A DNA stretch of 64,000 nt from Candidatus Poribacteria bacterium (GTDB lineage Bacteria; Poribacteria; WGA-4E; GCA-2687025). The position numbers and the translations under genes were made by a program. How positions within the stretch are numbered: position 1 is the first letter of the stretch; each line of letters opens with the position of its first letter. Where the stretch lies: assembly GCA_028818695.1 (NCBI GenBank), contig JAPPNK010000026.1:186001-250000 (forward strand), written 5' to 3'. The notes beneath the pieces were generated by a model that was given only the letters and a program-made list of their open reading frames with translations, ran no database searches and was not told where the DNA came from. Positions 8,881-17,107 of this stretch are shown here, in pieces.

Positions 8881-9153
8881 ATGACGATGCGGCGCGTTAT
8901 TGAGATTGCTGTAACGATTGTCGGCGTTGTCTTTATGGGGTCGGCGCTGTGGAGCTTTATTGAGGCGGTTGTGAACGCCGCATTCAACATGCCGTTCGAC
9001 ACGGACAACGATCCCTCGTATGCGGTTCAAGAATCGTTGCTTGTCAAAACGCGGATGTTGACCATGTTGATGACTCTTTTGCAGTTCTGGGTCGGATACT
9101 GGATATGCAAAGGGGCGTCCGGCATCGCCCGACATTTCCGACCCGATGAGTGA
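8881..9153 (+). CDS. Small two-helix membrane protein of the FRPD family (3 of 4)
   Basis: A 90-residue protein. ATG 8881 is chosen over the in-frame ATG at 8791 because the N-terminus MTMRRVIEIAVTIVGV then aligns residue for residue with the next gene, and AACGGAGAC lies upstream. The second helix is followed by WICKGASGIARHFRPDE, nearly identical to the next gene's tail. The loop between helices (residues 38-50) is acidic and differs among paralogues. Confidence 0.78.
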   Translation: MTMRRVIEIAVTIVGVVFMGSALWSFIEAVVNAAFNMPFDTDNDPSYAVQESLLVKTRMLTMLMTLLQFWVGYWICKGASGIARHFRPDE

Positions 9154-9167
9154 GAGGGGGAACGATC

Positions 9168-9446
9168 ATGTCCATGCGGCGCGTTATTGAGATTGCTGTA
9201 ACGATTGTCGGCGTTATTTTTATGGCGGGTTCGCTCTGGGTGGCTACGATGGTTCTCGGCGTCTTCACCGGCGGAGCGTCCTTAATGGGCGTACTCTCTT
9301 TCAAGATGACCGCGACTGAAGGCATTCCCACCATGCTGCGGGGCATCGCCGCCGGCATCGTGTCGGTCGCTTTGCCGTTTATCGTCGGATACTGGCTCTG
9401 TAAAAAAGCGTCCGGCATCGCCCGGCACTTCAGACCTGACCAATGA
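9168..9446 (+). CDS. Small two-helix membrane protein of the FRPD family (4 of 4)
   Basis: A 92-residue protein, MSMRRVIEIAVTIVGV at the start and KKASGIARHFRPDQ at the end; closest paralogue of the preceding gene, while the middle segment (residues 20-60) is diverged. GAGAGGGGGAACG precedes ATG 9168. The gene ends 26 bases before the BatA-like gene, so the array and the VWA genes are likely one transcript. This suggests, but does not prove, a link to the Bat-type complex. Confidence 0.78.
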   Translation: MSMRRVIEIAVTIVGVIFMAGSLWVATMVLGVFTGGASLMGVLSFKMTATEGIPTMLRGIAAGIVSVALPFIVGYWLCKKASGIARHFRPDQ

Positions 9447-9472
9447 CGCCTCTATCGAAAGATTCTTAAGCG

Positions 9473-11302
9473 ATGCCTGTCTTTGCCTTGCCTGCCGCAT
9501 TTTTCGCGCTTGCCGCTATACCGGGTCTTGTCGCCATCTACTGGCTTCGGACGCGCTCGCGCCGCGTTCCTGTGTCCAGCTTGGCGCTCTGGATTGACCA
9601 GCGGCGCGCCCGGCAGGGCGGAACGCGCATTGAGCGGTTTCAGATGCCGCTTCTGCTTATTCTTGAAATACTGGCTATTCTGGCGTTGACGCTCGCGGCG
9701 GCTTCTCCGCTTTTTTTGATGGACGCGGACGCGCCGACGCTTTACGTCGTCCTGGACGACTCCTTCTCCATGCGCGCCGACGGCGAAAACAGCCCCCGCG
9801 CCCGCGCCGCCGACGCCGTGCGCGCCGAGCTCGGCATCGACACGCGCAACCCGTTCGCCAAGCCGCGGTATGAAGCGCGCTACATCGTCGCCGGCAGAAA
9901 GCCGCGCCTCGCCGAAACGGACGGCGGCATGCCCGACGAAAATGAATGGAGCTGCCGGTCGCCTGTCGCCGACATCGCCGGCGCCGTCGCTCTCGCCGAA
10001 GAGTTGAGTCAAGAAGCGGCGCTGATCCTTGTCGTCTCCGACGAGCCGCCCGCCGCCGACATTCAAAACGACCGGCTCAAATGGCGCTCCTTCGGCCGCG
10101 CGAAGCCGAACGCCGCCATTGTGAACGCGACTCGGTCTCCCGCCGAAACGGGCGAACGGTGCCTTCTGGAGATCGCCAACCTGTCGAAAGAGACGTACCG
10201 CGCAACGCTTGTCATCGAAGAGCTGCCAGATTCGGACGCGGCGGATGAAAGCGTCCAGCCGTCCGTCCTGCGCGAGGAGGAGTTGACGCTTGACCCAGAA
10301 GAGACGCGCCGGCTCATCTTCAGCCTGCCTGAAGGGACGCCGGGCGTCCTGGCGCGCATCGGCGCGGACGCGCTCAACATCGACAACGAAGCGTATCTGC
10401 TGCCTGAAGAAAGAAAGCAGGCGCGCGTTCAGTTGGACATACGGAACGAGTCGCTCCGCCGGCGCGTTCGGTCGGGCTTGGAGTCGACAGGCGCGGTTCA
10501 TTTCACGAATCTGCGCCCCGAGCTGCTTTTGACAGACGCGCCGTTTGACGGTCCGCCCGCCTCGCCGCAGGTCTGGCGCGTGCTGTTTGACGCGCCTGAC
10601 AACGCCGCGGCGTATGTCGGTCCTTTTGTCGTTGACCAGACGCATCCGCTGGCGGAGGGGGCGGGCTTGGACGGCGTCGTCTGGGCGGCGGGCGAGGCGG
10701 AGGAGTATGCCGGCATGCCGGTTGTGACGGCGGGGAATGTTCCGCTCATCGTCGACGCGGAGCGCTCCGACGGCGGACGCGATCTGAAATGGAGCCTGCG
10801 CATCGACCTTTCCAACCTGCAGGACGCCCCGGCATGGCCGATTTTCATGTGGAACCTGGCGCAGTGGCGCGTCTCCGAGACGCCGGGGCTGCGGCGCATC
10901 AACTACCGCCTCGGCGACGATGTGAGCCTGACGGTCAACCCTCCGCCGCCCGAAAGCGTTGAAGAAGCGGCGAGCATCGTCTCGCCCAGCGGAGTCGTGC
11001 GCGACCTGCCTCCGCCGCAGGAGGGCGTCTATGCGCTGGCTGAAGAAACGGGCGTTTACCGCATTGAAGCGGACGGCGAGGAGTACCGGTTCGCCGTCAG
11101 CGCCTTCTCTAAAAATGAATCGAACCTGCTCAACAAGGAGCGCGGAGAATGGGGCGGCTGGGCGGGGTCCGAGCTGCTAGAAAGGGGCTATAGAGACATG
11201 GGCTGGGCGCTGATGCTGCTTGCCGTTCTCATCTTGACGGCGCATATGATTCTCGCCGCCGCCGAAGGGGGAACGGCGCGACCCGCGGAGACCGCCGCAT
11301 GA
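9473..11302 (+). CDS. BatA-like membrane protein with VWA region
   Basis: A 609-residue protein with the N-terminal aerotolerance-regulator (BatA) hydrophobic pair: helices at about residues 4-23 and 58-82 separated by a basic segment. A von Willebrand-type domain follows (VVLDDSFSMRADGE, where D-x-S-x-S is the MIDAS start). Then comes a long extracytoplasmic region and a C-terminal helix (GWALMLLAVLILTAHM). The ATG of the next gene overlaps its stop by four bases (ATGA), so translation is probably coupled. In other bacteria such proteins work with MoxR and DUF58 proteins in envelope homeostasis; the exact role here is inferred. Confidence 0.85.
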   Translation: MPVFALPAAFFALAAIPGLVAIYWLRTRSRRVPVSSLALWIDQRRARQGGTRIERFQMPLLLILEILAILALTLAAASPLFLMDADAPTLYVVLDDSFSMRADGENSPRARAADAVRAELGIDTRNPFAKPRYEARYIVAGRKPRLAETDGGMPDENEWSCRSPVADIAGAVALAEELSQEAALILVVSDEPPAADIQNDRLKWRSFGRAKPNAAIVNATRSPAETGERCLLEIANLSKETYRATLVIEELPDSDAADESVQPSVLREEELTLDPEETRRLIFSLPEGTPGVLARIGADALNIDNEAYLLPEERKQARVQLDIRNESLRRRVRSGLESTGAVHFTNLRPELLLTDAPFDGPPASPQVWRVLFDAPDNAAAYVGPFVVDQTHPLAEGAGLDGVVWAAGEAEEYAGMPVVTAGNVPLIVDAERSDGGRDLKWSLRIDLSNLQDAPAWPIFMWNLAQWRVSETPGLRRINYRLGDDVSLTVNPPPPESVEEAASIVSPSGVVRDLPPPQEGVYALAEETGVYRIEADGEEYRFAVSAFSKNESNLLNKERGEWGGWAGSELLERGYRDMGWALMLLAVLILTAHMILAAAEGGTARPAETAA

Positions 11303-14070
11303 CGCTGTTCTATCCGATCTGGCTGCTTTTGCTGATTCCGCTCATCGCGTCCATGCGCGTCTGGCGCCTGCCGTCGCGCCTTCTCATCGGGCTTCGTTTC
11401 ACGGCTGTTCTGCTGATTGTTCTCGCGCTGGCGGGCTTGTCCTTAAAAATACCGAGCCGAGCGGGCGTTGCGGTCGTCGCAGTGGATAGAAGCCTCTCGA
11501 TGCCGGCAAGCAGCGAGGCGCAGCAGCTGGAAGCGATCGCGCTCATTCAGGAGGCGCAGAAACAGGACTCGCGCCTAGCGGTCGTCGCGTTTGGAGAAAA
11601 AAGCGCCATCGAACAGGGACCGACAACGGGCAAATTCGGCAGCTTTATGCATGAGGTCAAGGGCGACGCCTCCAACATGCATGACGCGCTCGAAACGGCG
11701 CTATCGCTCATACCGGCGAACGCGCCGGGGCGAATCATCCTGCTCTCCGACGGCAGATGGACAGGCAAAGACCCGACCGAAGCGGCCGTCCAAGCCGCGG
11801 CGCGCGGCATTCCTATTGATTATAGGGCGATTCGCCGTTCCGCCGCCAACGACGCCGCCATTGAACGCATCAACGCACCGCAGTCGGCTCGCCCCGGCGA
11901 GTCGTTCATGATCGCCGGCTGGGTTCGAGCGCCGGTTTCTACCGAGATCAAGTACAGGCTCATGCGCGGCGGGGAGACGTTGTCCAGCGGTACGCGCTCC
12001 ATTCCGTCCGGCCTCTCGCGCCTGCTTTTCCGCGACACGGCGCATCAACCGGGCGTCCAGAGCTACATCCTGGAGATCGACGGCGGGGGAGACGACCCTG
12101 TGCCTGAAAACAACAAGGCGAAACTGCTTGTCGGCGTGGAAGGCGAGCGGCCGATCCTACATATCGCCAACGACGCAGATTCGGGGCTTGGAGAATTTCT
12201 GCGCCGCGGGCAGCTGAATGTGCAGACGCGGACGCCGCGGCAGATGCGCTGGTCGCTGGACGAGCTGGGCGGATACTCGGCCCTTCTGATCGAGAACGCG
12301 CCGGCGAACCGCATCGGGACGCGCGGCATGGAAAACATCGCAAATTGGGTGAAGGAGGCGGGCGCGGGCATTATGATGACCGGCGGCAAAACCTCCTACG
12401 GCCCCGGCGGCTATTTCAAGTCCCCCCTAGAGCCGATCATGCCGGTCTCAATGGAGCTGCGGCAGGAACACCGCAAGATGGCGGTCGCCATTGCGATTGC
12501 GATGGACAGGTCGGGAAGCATGGGCATGCCGGTTGCGGGCGGTCGAATGAAGATGGACCTGGCAAACTTAGCGGCGGCGGAAGTATATGACATGCTCAGC
12601 CTGACAGATGAATTTGGGGCGATCGCCGTCGACAGCCAGGCGCATGTCATCGCCGATCTAGACTATGTTGATCATGAGAACTCCGACGCGCGCGATAGGG
12701 TCATACAGATCAGCCCAGGGGGAGGGGGGATTTATGTTTACAACGGTCTGGATGCAGCCGTGCGGATGCTCCAAGGCGCGACGGCGCAGACGCGCCATGT
12801 GATTCTGCTGGCGGACGCCGCCGACTCTGAGCAGCCCGGCGCATATGTGGAGCTGATACGGCTCTCGCGCAAGGCGGGGATCACCTTCAGCGTTGTCGGC
12901 CTCGGCAACGACACCGACCCGGACGCCGAATTTTTGAAAGACATTGCCAAGCGGGGCGACGGGCGCATCTTTTTCACAAACAACGCCGAAGACCTGCCCA
13001 GACTCTTCGCGCAGGACACGATTGATGTCGCGCGCAGCTCCTTCATCGAAGACCCGGTCAACGTCAACACAACGGGCGAACTGCTCACCCTTGTCGGCAA
13101 AAAGCATGAGATTCCTTATACGATCGGCGGTTATAACCTGTGCTATGTGCGCCCTGAGGCGAATTTGGCGACCGTTTCGGTGGACGAATACGACGCCCCG
13201 ATCATCGCGGCATGGCAGGCGGGGCTGGGGCGCGCGCTCGCTTACACGGCTGAAGCGAGCGGAAAACATACAGGGGAGATCGCCAAATGGGACGACTACG
13301 GCAACCTGCTCGCAGGGATGGCAAGATGGACGGCGGGCGACCGCCAGAATCTGCCGGACGGAATGGTTTTGACGCAGGAGGTTGAGAACGGCGTTCAGCG
13401 CATTGATCTTCACCTTGACCCTGAGCGGGAGGGCGCGGGCGTCTTTGACCCGCCGACCGTTTCTGTTTTAAGAGGCGTACCGGGACGCCCGCCCGTCGCT
13501 GAAAAGGTTGTTATGGAGTGGACATCCGCGGACACGATCACGGCGCATGTGCCGCTTCGGGGCAGCGAGACGGTCATTTCGACCGTTGACTTGGGAGAGG
13601 ACGGGTCCGCGTCGTTTGCGCCGGTCAGTTTGCCGTACTCGCCGGAATATCTGCCGGAGCGGGAGGGGGCGGGCTTGCAGGCGCTTCAGCAGGCGTCGCT
13701 CATCACGGGCGGAAAGGCGCGGGTGAACCTCGCCGAAGTGTGGCGCGACCTTGATCGGCTTCCGCGCTATGTGCCGCTGGCGGCGTGGCTGCTGTGCGCG
13801 GCGGCGGCGCTGCTGCTGTTGGAGGTGTTGGAGCGGAGGACAGGGATTATCGGCGCCCGCCCGCCGAGGCAGAAGAAGGAGAAAGCCGAAAAACGCCTGC
13901 GCCAACCGAGAAGAAAGCGGCGTCAAACTCCCGAAGAGACGGAAGAGCCGATAGAGGCGCCTATAGAAGAACCGGCTCCCCCGCCTCCCATTGAGGAGCC
14001 AAGACGACAGCCGGCATACAGCGCCCTCCGCCAGGCGCAGCGGCGCGCGCGCAACCGCATCGGCGATTAG
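11299..14070 (+). CDS. Double-VWA, glutamine-amidotransferase-like membrane protein
   Basis: A 923-residue protein. Two N-terminal helices (residues 2-18 and 30-50) precede a VWA domain (VAVDRSLSMPA). A middle Rossmann-like region resembling class I glutamine amidotransferases follows (IMMTGGKTSYGPGGY). A second VWA domain has a full MIDAS motif (AMDRSGSMGMP), and a C-terminal helix (PLAAWLLCAAAALLLLEVL) is followed by a basic then Glu/Pro-rich cytoplasmic tail. This architecture is common downstream of batA-like genes in planctomycete-type genomes. It overlaps the preceding gene by four bases. The amidotransferase-like domain has no obvious catalytic cysteine, so it is probably not an active enzyme. 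Confidence 0.85.
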   Translation: MTLFYPIWLLLLIPLIASMRVWRLPSRLLIGLRFTAVLLIVLALAGLSLKIPSRAGVAVVAVDRSLSMPASSEAQQLEAIALIQEAQKQDSRLAVVAFGEKSAIEQGPTTGKFGSFMHEVKGDASNMHDALETALSLIPANAPGRIILLSDGRWTGKDPTEAAVQAAARGIPIDYRAIRRSAANDAAIERINAPQSARPGESFMIAGWVRAPVSTEIKYRLMRGGETLSSGTRSIPSGLSRLLFRDTAHQPGVQSYILEIDGGGDDPVPENNKAKLLVGVEGERPILHIANDADSGLGEFLRRGQLNVQTRTPRQMRWSLDELGGYSALLIENAPANRIGTRGMENIANWVKEAGAGIMMTGGKTSYGPGGYFKSPLEPIMPVSMELRQEHRKMAVAIAIAMDRSGSMGMPVAGGRMKMDLANLAAAEVYDMLSLTDEFGAIAVDSQAHVIADLDYVDHENSDARDRVIQISPGGGGIYVYNGLDAAVRMLQGATAQTRHVILLADAADSEQPGAYVELIRLSRKAGITFSVVGLGNDTDPDAEFLKDIAKRGDGRIFFTNNAEDLPRLFAQDTIDVARSSFIEDPVNVNTTGELLTLVGKKHEIPYTIGGYNLCYVRPEANLATVSVDEYDAPIIAAWQAGLGRALAYTAEASGKHTGEIAKWDDYGNLLAGMARWTAGDRQNLPDGMVLTQEVENGVQRIDLHLDPEREGAGVFDPPTVSVLRGVPGRPPVAEKVVMEWTSADTITAHVPLRGSETVISTVDLGEDGSASFAPVSLPYSPEYLPEREGAGLQALQQASLITGGKARVNLAEVWRDLDRLPRYVPLAAWLLCAAAALLLLEVLERRTGIIGARPPRQKKEKAEKRLRQPRRKRRQTPEETEEPIEAPIEEPAPPPPIEEPRRQPAYSALRQAQRRARNRIGD

Positions 14071-14089
14071 CGGCGCGCCGCATCCTCCT

Positions 14090-14896
14090 TTAAAACGGGA
14101 CGGGGCTGCCTTCCCAGTGTTCGCCCGGCTCAAGACCCAGCAAGGCGGCGATCGTCGGCGCGTTGTCTATGATGCTCACAGGCGCCTCAATGGATTTGCC
14201 GCTCGGGACGCCCGCCCCGAAGCAGACCCAAGGTATCGTCATGTCTTCAGGCATGTCGGTTCCGTGCGTCTGCCCGTGTCCGCCATGGTCGGCGGTGACG
14301 ATGACGGCGGTTCGTTCCATGGTTCCCGCTTGACGCGCAGCCTCCAGAACAATGCCGACGCAAACGTCCGCGTTCGAGATCGCATCCAGATACGGCTCCG
14401 ACATCCACCCATGCGCATGCCCCATCACATCCGTATGCCCCAGATAGACGAAGATGAAGGCGTACGGATTCTTTGCCGTCCGCCGTATGAGCGCGCCCGC
14501 CGCTTCCGCCAGCTCCTGGTCGCCTTCCGGCGCGGCCCAGTTGCGCATCATGAGCGAATGCTCCAGGGAGCCGGGGCTGGCGAGGTCGCGCAGCGGCTCC
14601 CAGTTGTAAAACGCCGCCGCCTTCATCTGCGCCCGCCGCACAACGTCCATAATGCTCGGCACGGGGCGCGCCAGCGGCGTGAACGTATTCGTGACAACCC
14701 CATGGCGCGTCGGCGGGACGGAGCGAAACATGGAGCTGTGGCACGGCAGCGTCACAGACGGCATGACCGTCTGAGCCGAAAAGGTGGAAACGCCGCCGCT
14801 GACGAGCGCGTCTGTGTTGGGCGTTTCCGCCTTCTGCAGCCCGTCAGGCCGCATGCCATCGACGCTGAATAAAATGACCGTGTCTGCTTTCGCCAT
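14090..14896 (-). CDS. Alkaline-phosphatase-superfamily phosphodiesterase
   Basis: A 268-residue protein of the type I phosphodiesterase/nucleotide pyrophosphatase family. Visible elements are the metal aspartate in VDGMRPDGL, the nucleophile region SVTLPCHSSMF, GHTDVMGHAHG and TADHGGHGQTHGTD, which supply the two-metal site. It lacks a signal peptide and is shorter than typical members (about 400 residues). ATG 14896 is chosen because AAAGGAGGC lies just upstream; the longer frame to 15208 overlaps the LamG gene. It starts 12 bases after the LamG gene's stop, so both are probably one operon. Confidence 0.88.
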   Translation of the reverse strand: MAKADTVILFSVDGMRPDGLQKAETPNTDALVSGGVSTFSAQTVMPSVTLPCHSSMFRSVPPTRHGVVTNTFTPLARPVPSIMDVVRRAQMKAAAFYNWEPLRDLASPGSLEHSLMMRNWAAPEGDQELAEAAGALIRRTAKNPYAFIFVYLGHTDVMGHAHGWMSEPYLDAISNADVCVGIVLEAARQAGTMERTAVIVTADHGGHGQTHGTDMPEDMTIPWVCFGAGVPSGKSIEAPVSIIDNAPTIAALLGLEPGEHWEGSPVPF

Positions 14897-14907
14897 CAAT
14901 GCCTCCT

Positions 14908-15681
14908 TTACCGTTGCGCCTTCAGACCCGCCCATGAGACGGCTGTCTTGCCCTGCGGGTTCACCGACAGAAAACTGCCGTTCATGACCGAATTGATCTC
15001 GTTTTCGTCCAACGCTCTTGAGAAGATATAATACTCGTCCAGCAAGCCGGTCAGCCAGCGATCGTTCTTGTGGTCGCCGATGCCGGCGTTGACATCCCAG
15101 TTGTCGGAGAGTGTGCCGGCGCCGTTTGCGGCGTGCGTTTCCTCGCCGTTCACAAAGGTTTTCGCTTCGCCCGAATCGCTGTCGTAGGTTCCGGCAAAAT
15201 GAACCCATTCACCCGCCGGAAGCACGGGGCCGGGGTTGATGTTGAAGACCGTCGTCCCGCCTGCGTCACGATGGAACCAGCGGAAGCCGCCGGCGCGTAT
15301 TTCGGCGTGGTAGAGTCCGCTGCCGTGGTCGGTGGTGTTGGCGTCTAGAAGCGTCTGAACGCCGACGCCATTATGGTTCACCCAGACCGCCAGCGTGATG
15401 CCGTCCACCGGTCCGTTTTGAAATTCAGGTCCGTTCATGTCGACGCGGGTCTGCTCAAAAAGGAGAGCCTTGCCGGCGATGTCGCTGTTTTCGCGTTTGG
15501 AACCGCCCTTTGTGATGGTTCCATCGTTGCCGTAGGAGGACTGGTCAATGATCGTGTCGCCCTCTTCGTCGAAGTTGTAATAGACGGAGAGGGTCGGGTC
15601 GTTTGCGTTTGCATGCGCGCCCAGCCCGAAGCAGGCTGCGGCGGCAATCGCCAAGAGATGTATGCGCGCGCGTTTCGTCAT
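14908..15681 (-). CDS. Secreted LamG-domain protein (copy 1)
   Basis: A 257-residue protein. Residues 1-24 are a signal peptide with probable cleavage after AHA. The remainder is a concanavalin A-like LamG fold (YYNFDEEGDTIIDQSSYGNDG, DGITLAVWVNHNG, EWVHFAGTYDSDSGEAK, GLLDEYYIFSRALDENEI). Such domains usually bind glycans or calcium. The protein ends KTAVSWAGLKAQR, a tail also seen in the neighbouring paralogue and two other exported proteins. ATG 15681 is chosen because TTGGAG sits 9 bases upstream, exactly as in the paralogue, which then has the same length. Confidence 0.88.
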   Translation of the reverse strand: MTKRARIHLLAIAAAACFGLGAHANANDPTLSVYYNFDEEGDTIIDQSSYGNDGTITKGGSKRENSDIAGKALLFEQTRVDMNGPEFQNGPVDGITLAVWVNHNGVGVQTLLDANTTDHGSGLYHAEIRAGGFRWFHRDAGGTTVFNINPGPVLPAGEWVHFAGTYDSDSGEAKTFVNGEETHAANGAGTLSDNWDVNAGIGDHKNDRWLTGLLDEYYIFSRALDENEINSVMNGSFLSVNPQGKTAVSWAGLKAQR

Positions 15682-15928
15682 GTTCATGATCTCCAATTCG
15701 TTTGATGCTGCCGTTCTTTGAAACGCTTTCATTTGAATGTATTTTAACCAACCTCCATTTTATGTCAACTTTCAGCGCGGACAAGCCGCCGTTTCCGCGT
15801 GAGCGGCGATCCAGTCTCCTGGCAGAAACCGCTCGCCTTCGCCAAGCGGCATGTCCTCATAAAACGCTAAAGCCAGACAGAGAAGAGCGCGCTGTATCTG
15901 CGCCCTTCATGATGTAAAACGTCCGCCT

Positions 15929-16702
15929 TTACCGCCCCGTCTTGACGCCCGCCCATGAAATGGCCGCTTTGCCTTTCGGGTCAACCGAGGTGAACGCGCC
16001 TGTCATGACAGCGTTGATCTCATCGGCGCTGAGCGCGCGGGAAAAGATGAAGTACTCGTCCAGCAAGCCGGTCAACCAGCGGCCCCCGTTGTGGTCGCCG
16101 ATGCCGGCAGTGTCGTCCCAGTTGCCGGACAGCTTCCCGGCGCCTTGCGCTTCGTGCGTCATCTCTCCGTTCACATAGGTTCGCGCCATGCCGCTTTCGC
16201 TGTCGTAGGTTCCGACAAAATGAACCCATTCGTCCGCCGGAAGCACAGGTCCTGGGTTGATGTTGAAGACCGTCGTCGAGCTGCCGTCTCTGGAGAACCA
16301 GCGAAAGCCGCCGGGGCGTATCTCGGCGTGGTAGAGTCCGCTGCCGTGGTCGGTGCCTTTGGCATCGAAAAGCGTTTGCGGATCGCCGGAGCCTGCGTGG
16401 CGTATCCATGCGGCGATCGTGATGCCGTCGACAGGTTTGTTTTGAAATTCAGGTCCGTTCAGGTCGACGCGCGTGTTCTCAAAGAGCAGCGCCATGCCGA
16501 CATGTCCGTCTTGGCGCGTCAAGGCGCCGGCGGCGATGGAACCGTGGTTGCCGTAGGAGGAGTGGTCGGTGATGACGTCGCCGTCTCCGTCGAAGCTGTA
16601 GTAAACGGAGAGGCTGGCGTCGTTCAGATTTGCCTGCGCTGTCATCCCGAAGCAGAGCGCGGCGGCAACCGCTAAGATATGGATGTTCGCGTTTTTCATC
16701 AT
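15929..16702 (-). CDS. Secreted LamG-domain protein (copy 2)
   Basis: A 257-residue paralogue of the gene at 14908-15681, identical in length and about two-thirds identical by eye. It has a signal peptide (MMKNANIHILAVAAALCF, cleavage near AQA), a LamG fold and the tail KAAISWAGVKTGR. TTGGAG lies 9 bases before ATG 16702. The 247-base gap to copy 1 shows no gene. The non-coding stretches before each copy share the motif TGTCAAC-TTCA, so the duplication included upstream DNA. Confidence 0.88.
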   Translation of the reverse strand: MMKNANIHILAVAAALCFGMTAQANLNDASLSVYYSFDGDGDVITDHSSYGNHGSIAAGALTRQDGHVGMALLFENTRVDLNGPEFQNKPVDGITIAAWIRHAGSGDPQTLFDAKGTDHGSGLYHAEIRPGGFRWFSRDGSSTTVFNINPGPVLPADEWVHFVGTYDSESGMARTYVNGEMTHEAQGAGKLSGNWDDTAGIGDHNGGRWLTGLLDEYFIFSRALSADEINAVMTGAFTSVDPKGKAAISWAGVKTGR

Positions 16703-16807
16703 GCCTGTGGACTCCAATTTGCGTTAAACAGTCTCGCTGCAATGCGTTCCTTTTGGCGCATTTTAAACCTGCCCGCGATTTTTGTCAACCTTCAACGCCG
16801 CGGCACA

Positions 16808-16880
16808 AAACCCGTCATTCCCGCGCAAGCGGAAATCCAGAGTCCAACAGACGACATCCGCCCCTTGCGGTAATGACGTC
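16808..16880. repeat. Short palindromic ATTCCCGCGxAAGCGGGAAT repeat
   Basis: Contains CATTCCCGCGCAAGCGGAAATCCAGAG, a degenerate version of the palindrome that forms the centre of the family A and B elements, followed by a second degenerate arm. It lies in the 405-base non-coding gap 16703-17107, which otherwise holds only repeat copy A2. Confidence 0.6.
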
Positions 16881-16920
16881 CATCAGATTTGCTCTAACTC
16901 AAGAGGCAATCTCAGAAACT

Positions 16921-17084
16921 GACCTTAGCGCTTTAGTTGGGACATTCGCCTGGGCGAACGCGGACGGTTTCTGCGGCGCCTCTAGATTCCCGCTTTCGCG
17001 GGAATGACGGCCTGGTTGGCGGCGCCTTTTTCCCATCAATAGAGCGATCATTCGTTCAAATGTCCCAACTTTACGCATGAGGTC
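16921..17084. repeat. Family A inverted-terminal-repeat element, copy A2 (best preserved)
   Basis: Ends are GACCT...AGTTGGGACATT (16921-16946) and the inverse AATGTCCCAACT...AGGTC (17059-17084), giving imperfect terminal inverted repeats of about 26 bases around a 110-base interior with a palindromic ATTCCCGCTTTCGCGGGAAT. It has no open reading frame of note. Confidence 0.8.
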
Positions 17085-17107
17085 AGCAGAAAGGTCTGTC
17101 AAACCGT

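Noticed and set aside
9452-10645. Long minus-strand frame (397 codons) opposite the BatA-like gene
   Set aside because: Arg-rich, no recognisable domain; it is the antisense shadow of a strongly supported coding sequence in GC-rich DNA.
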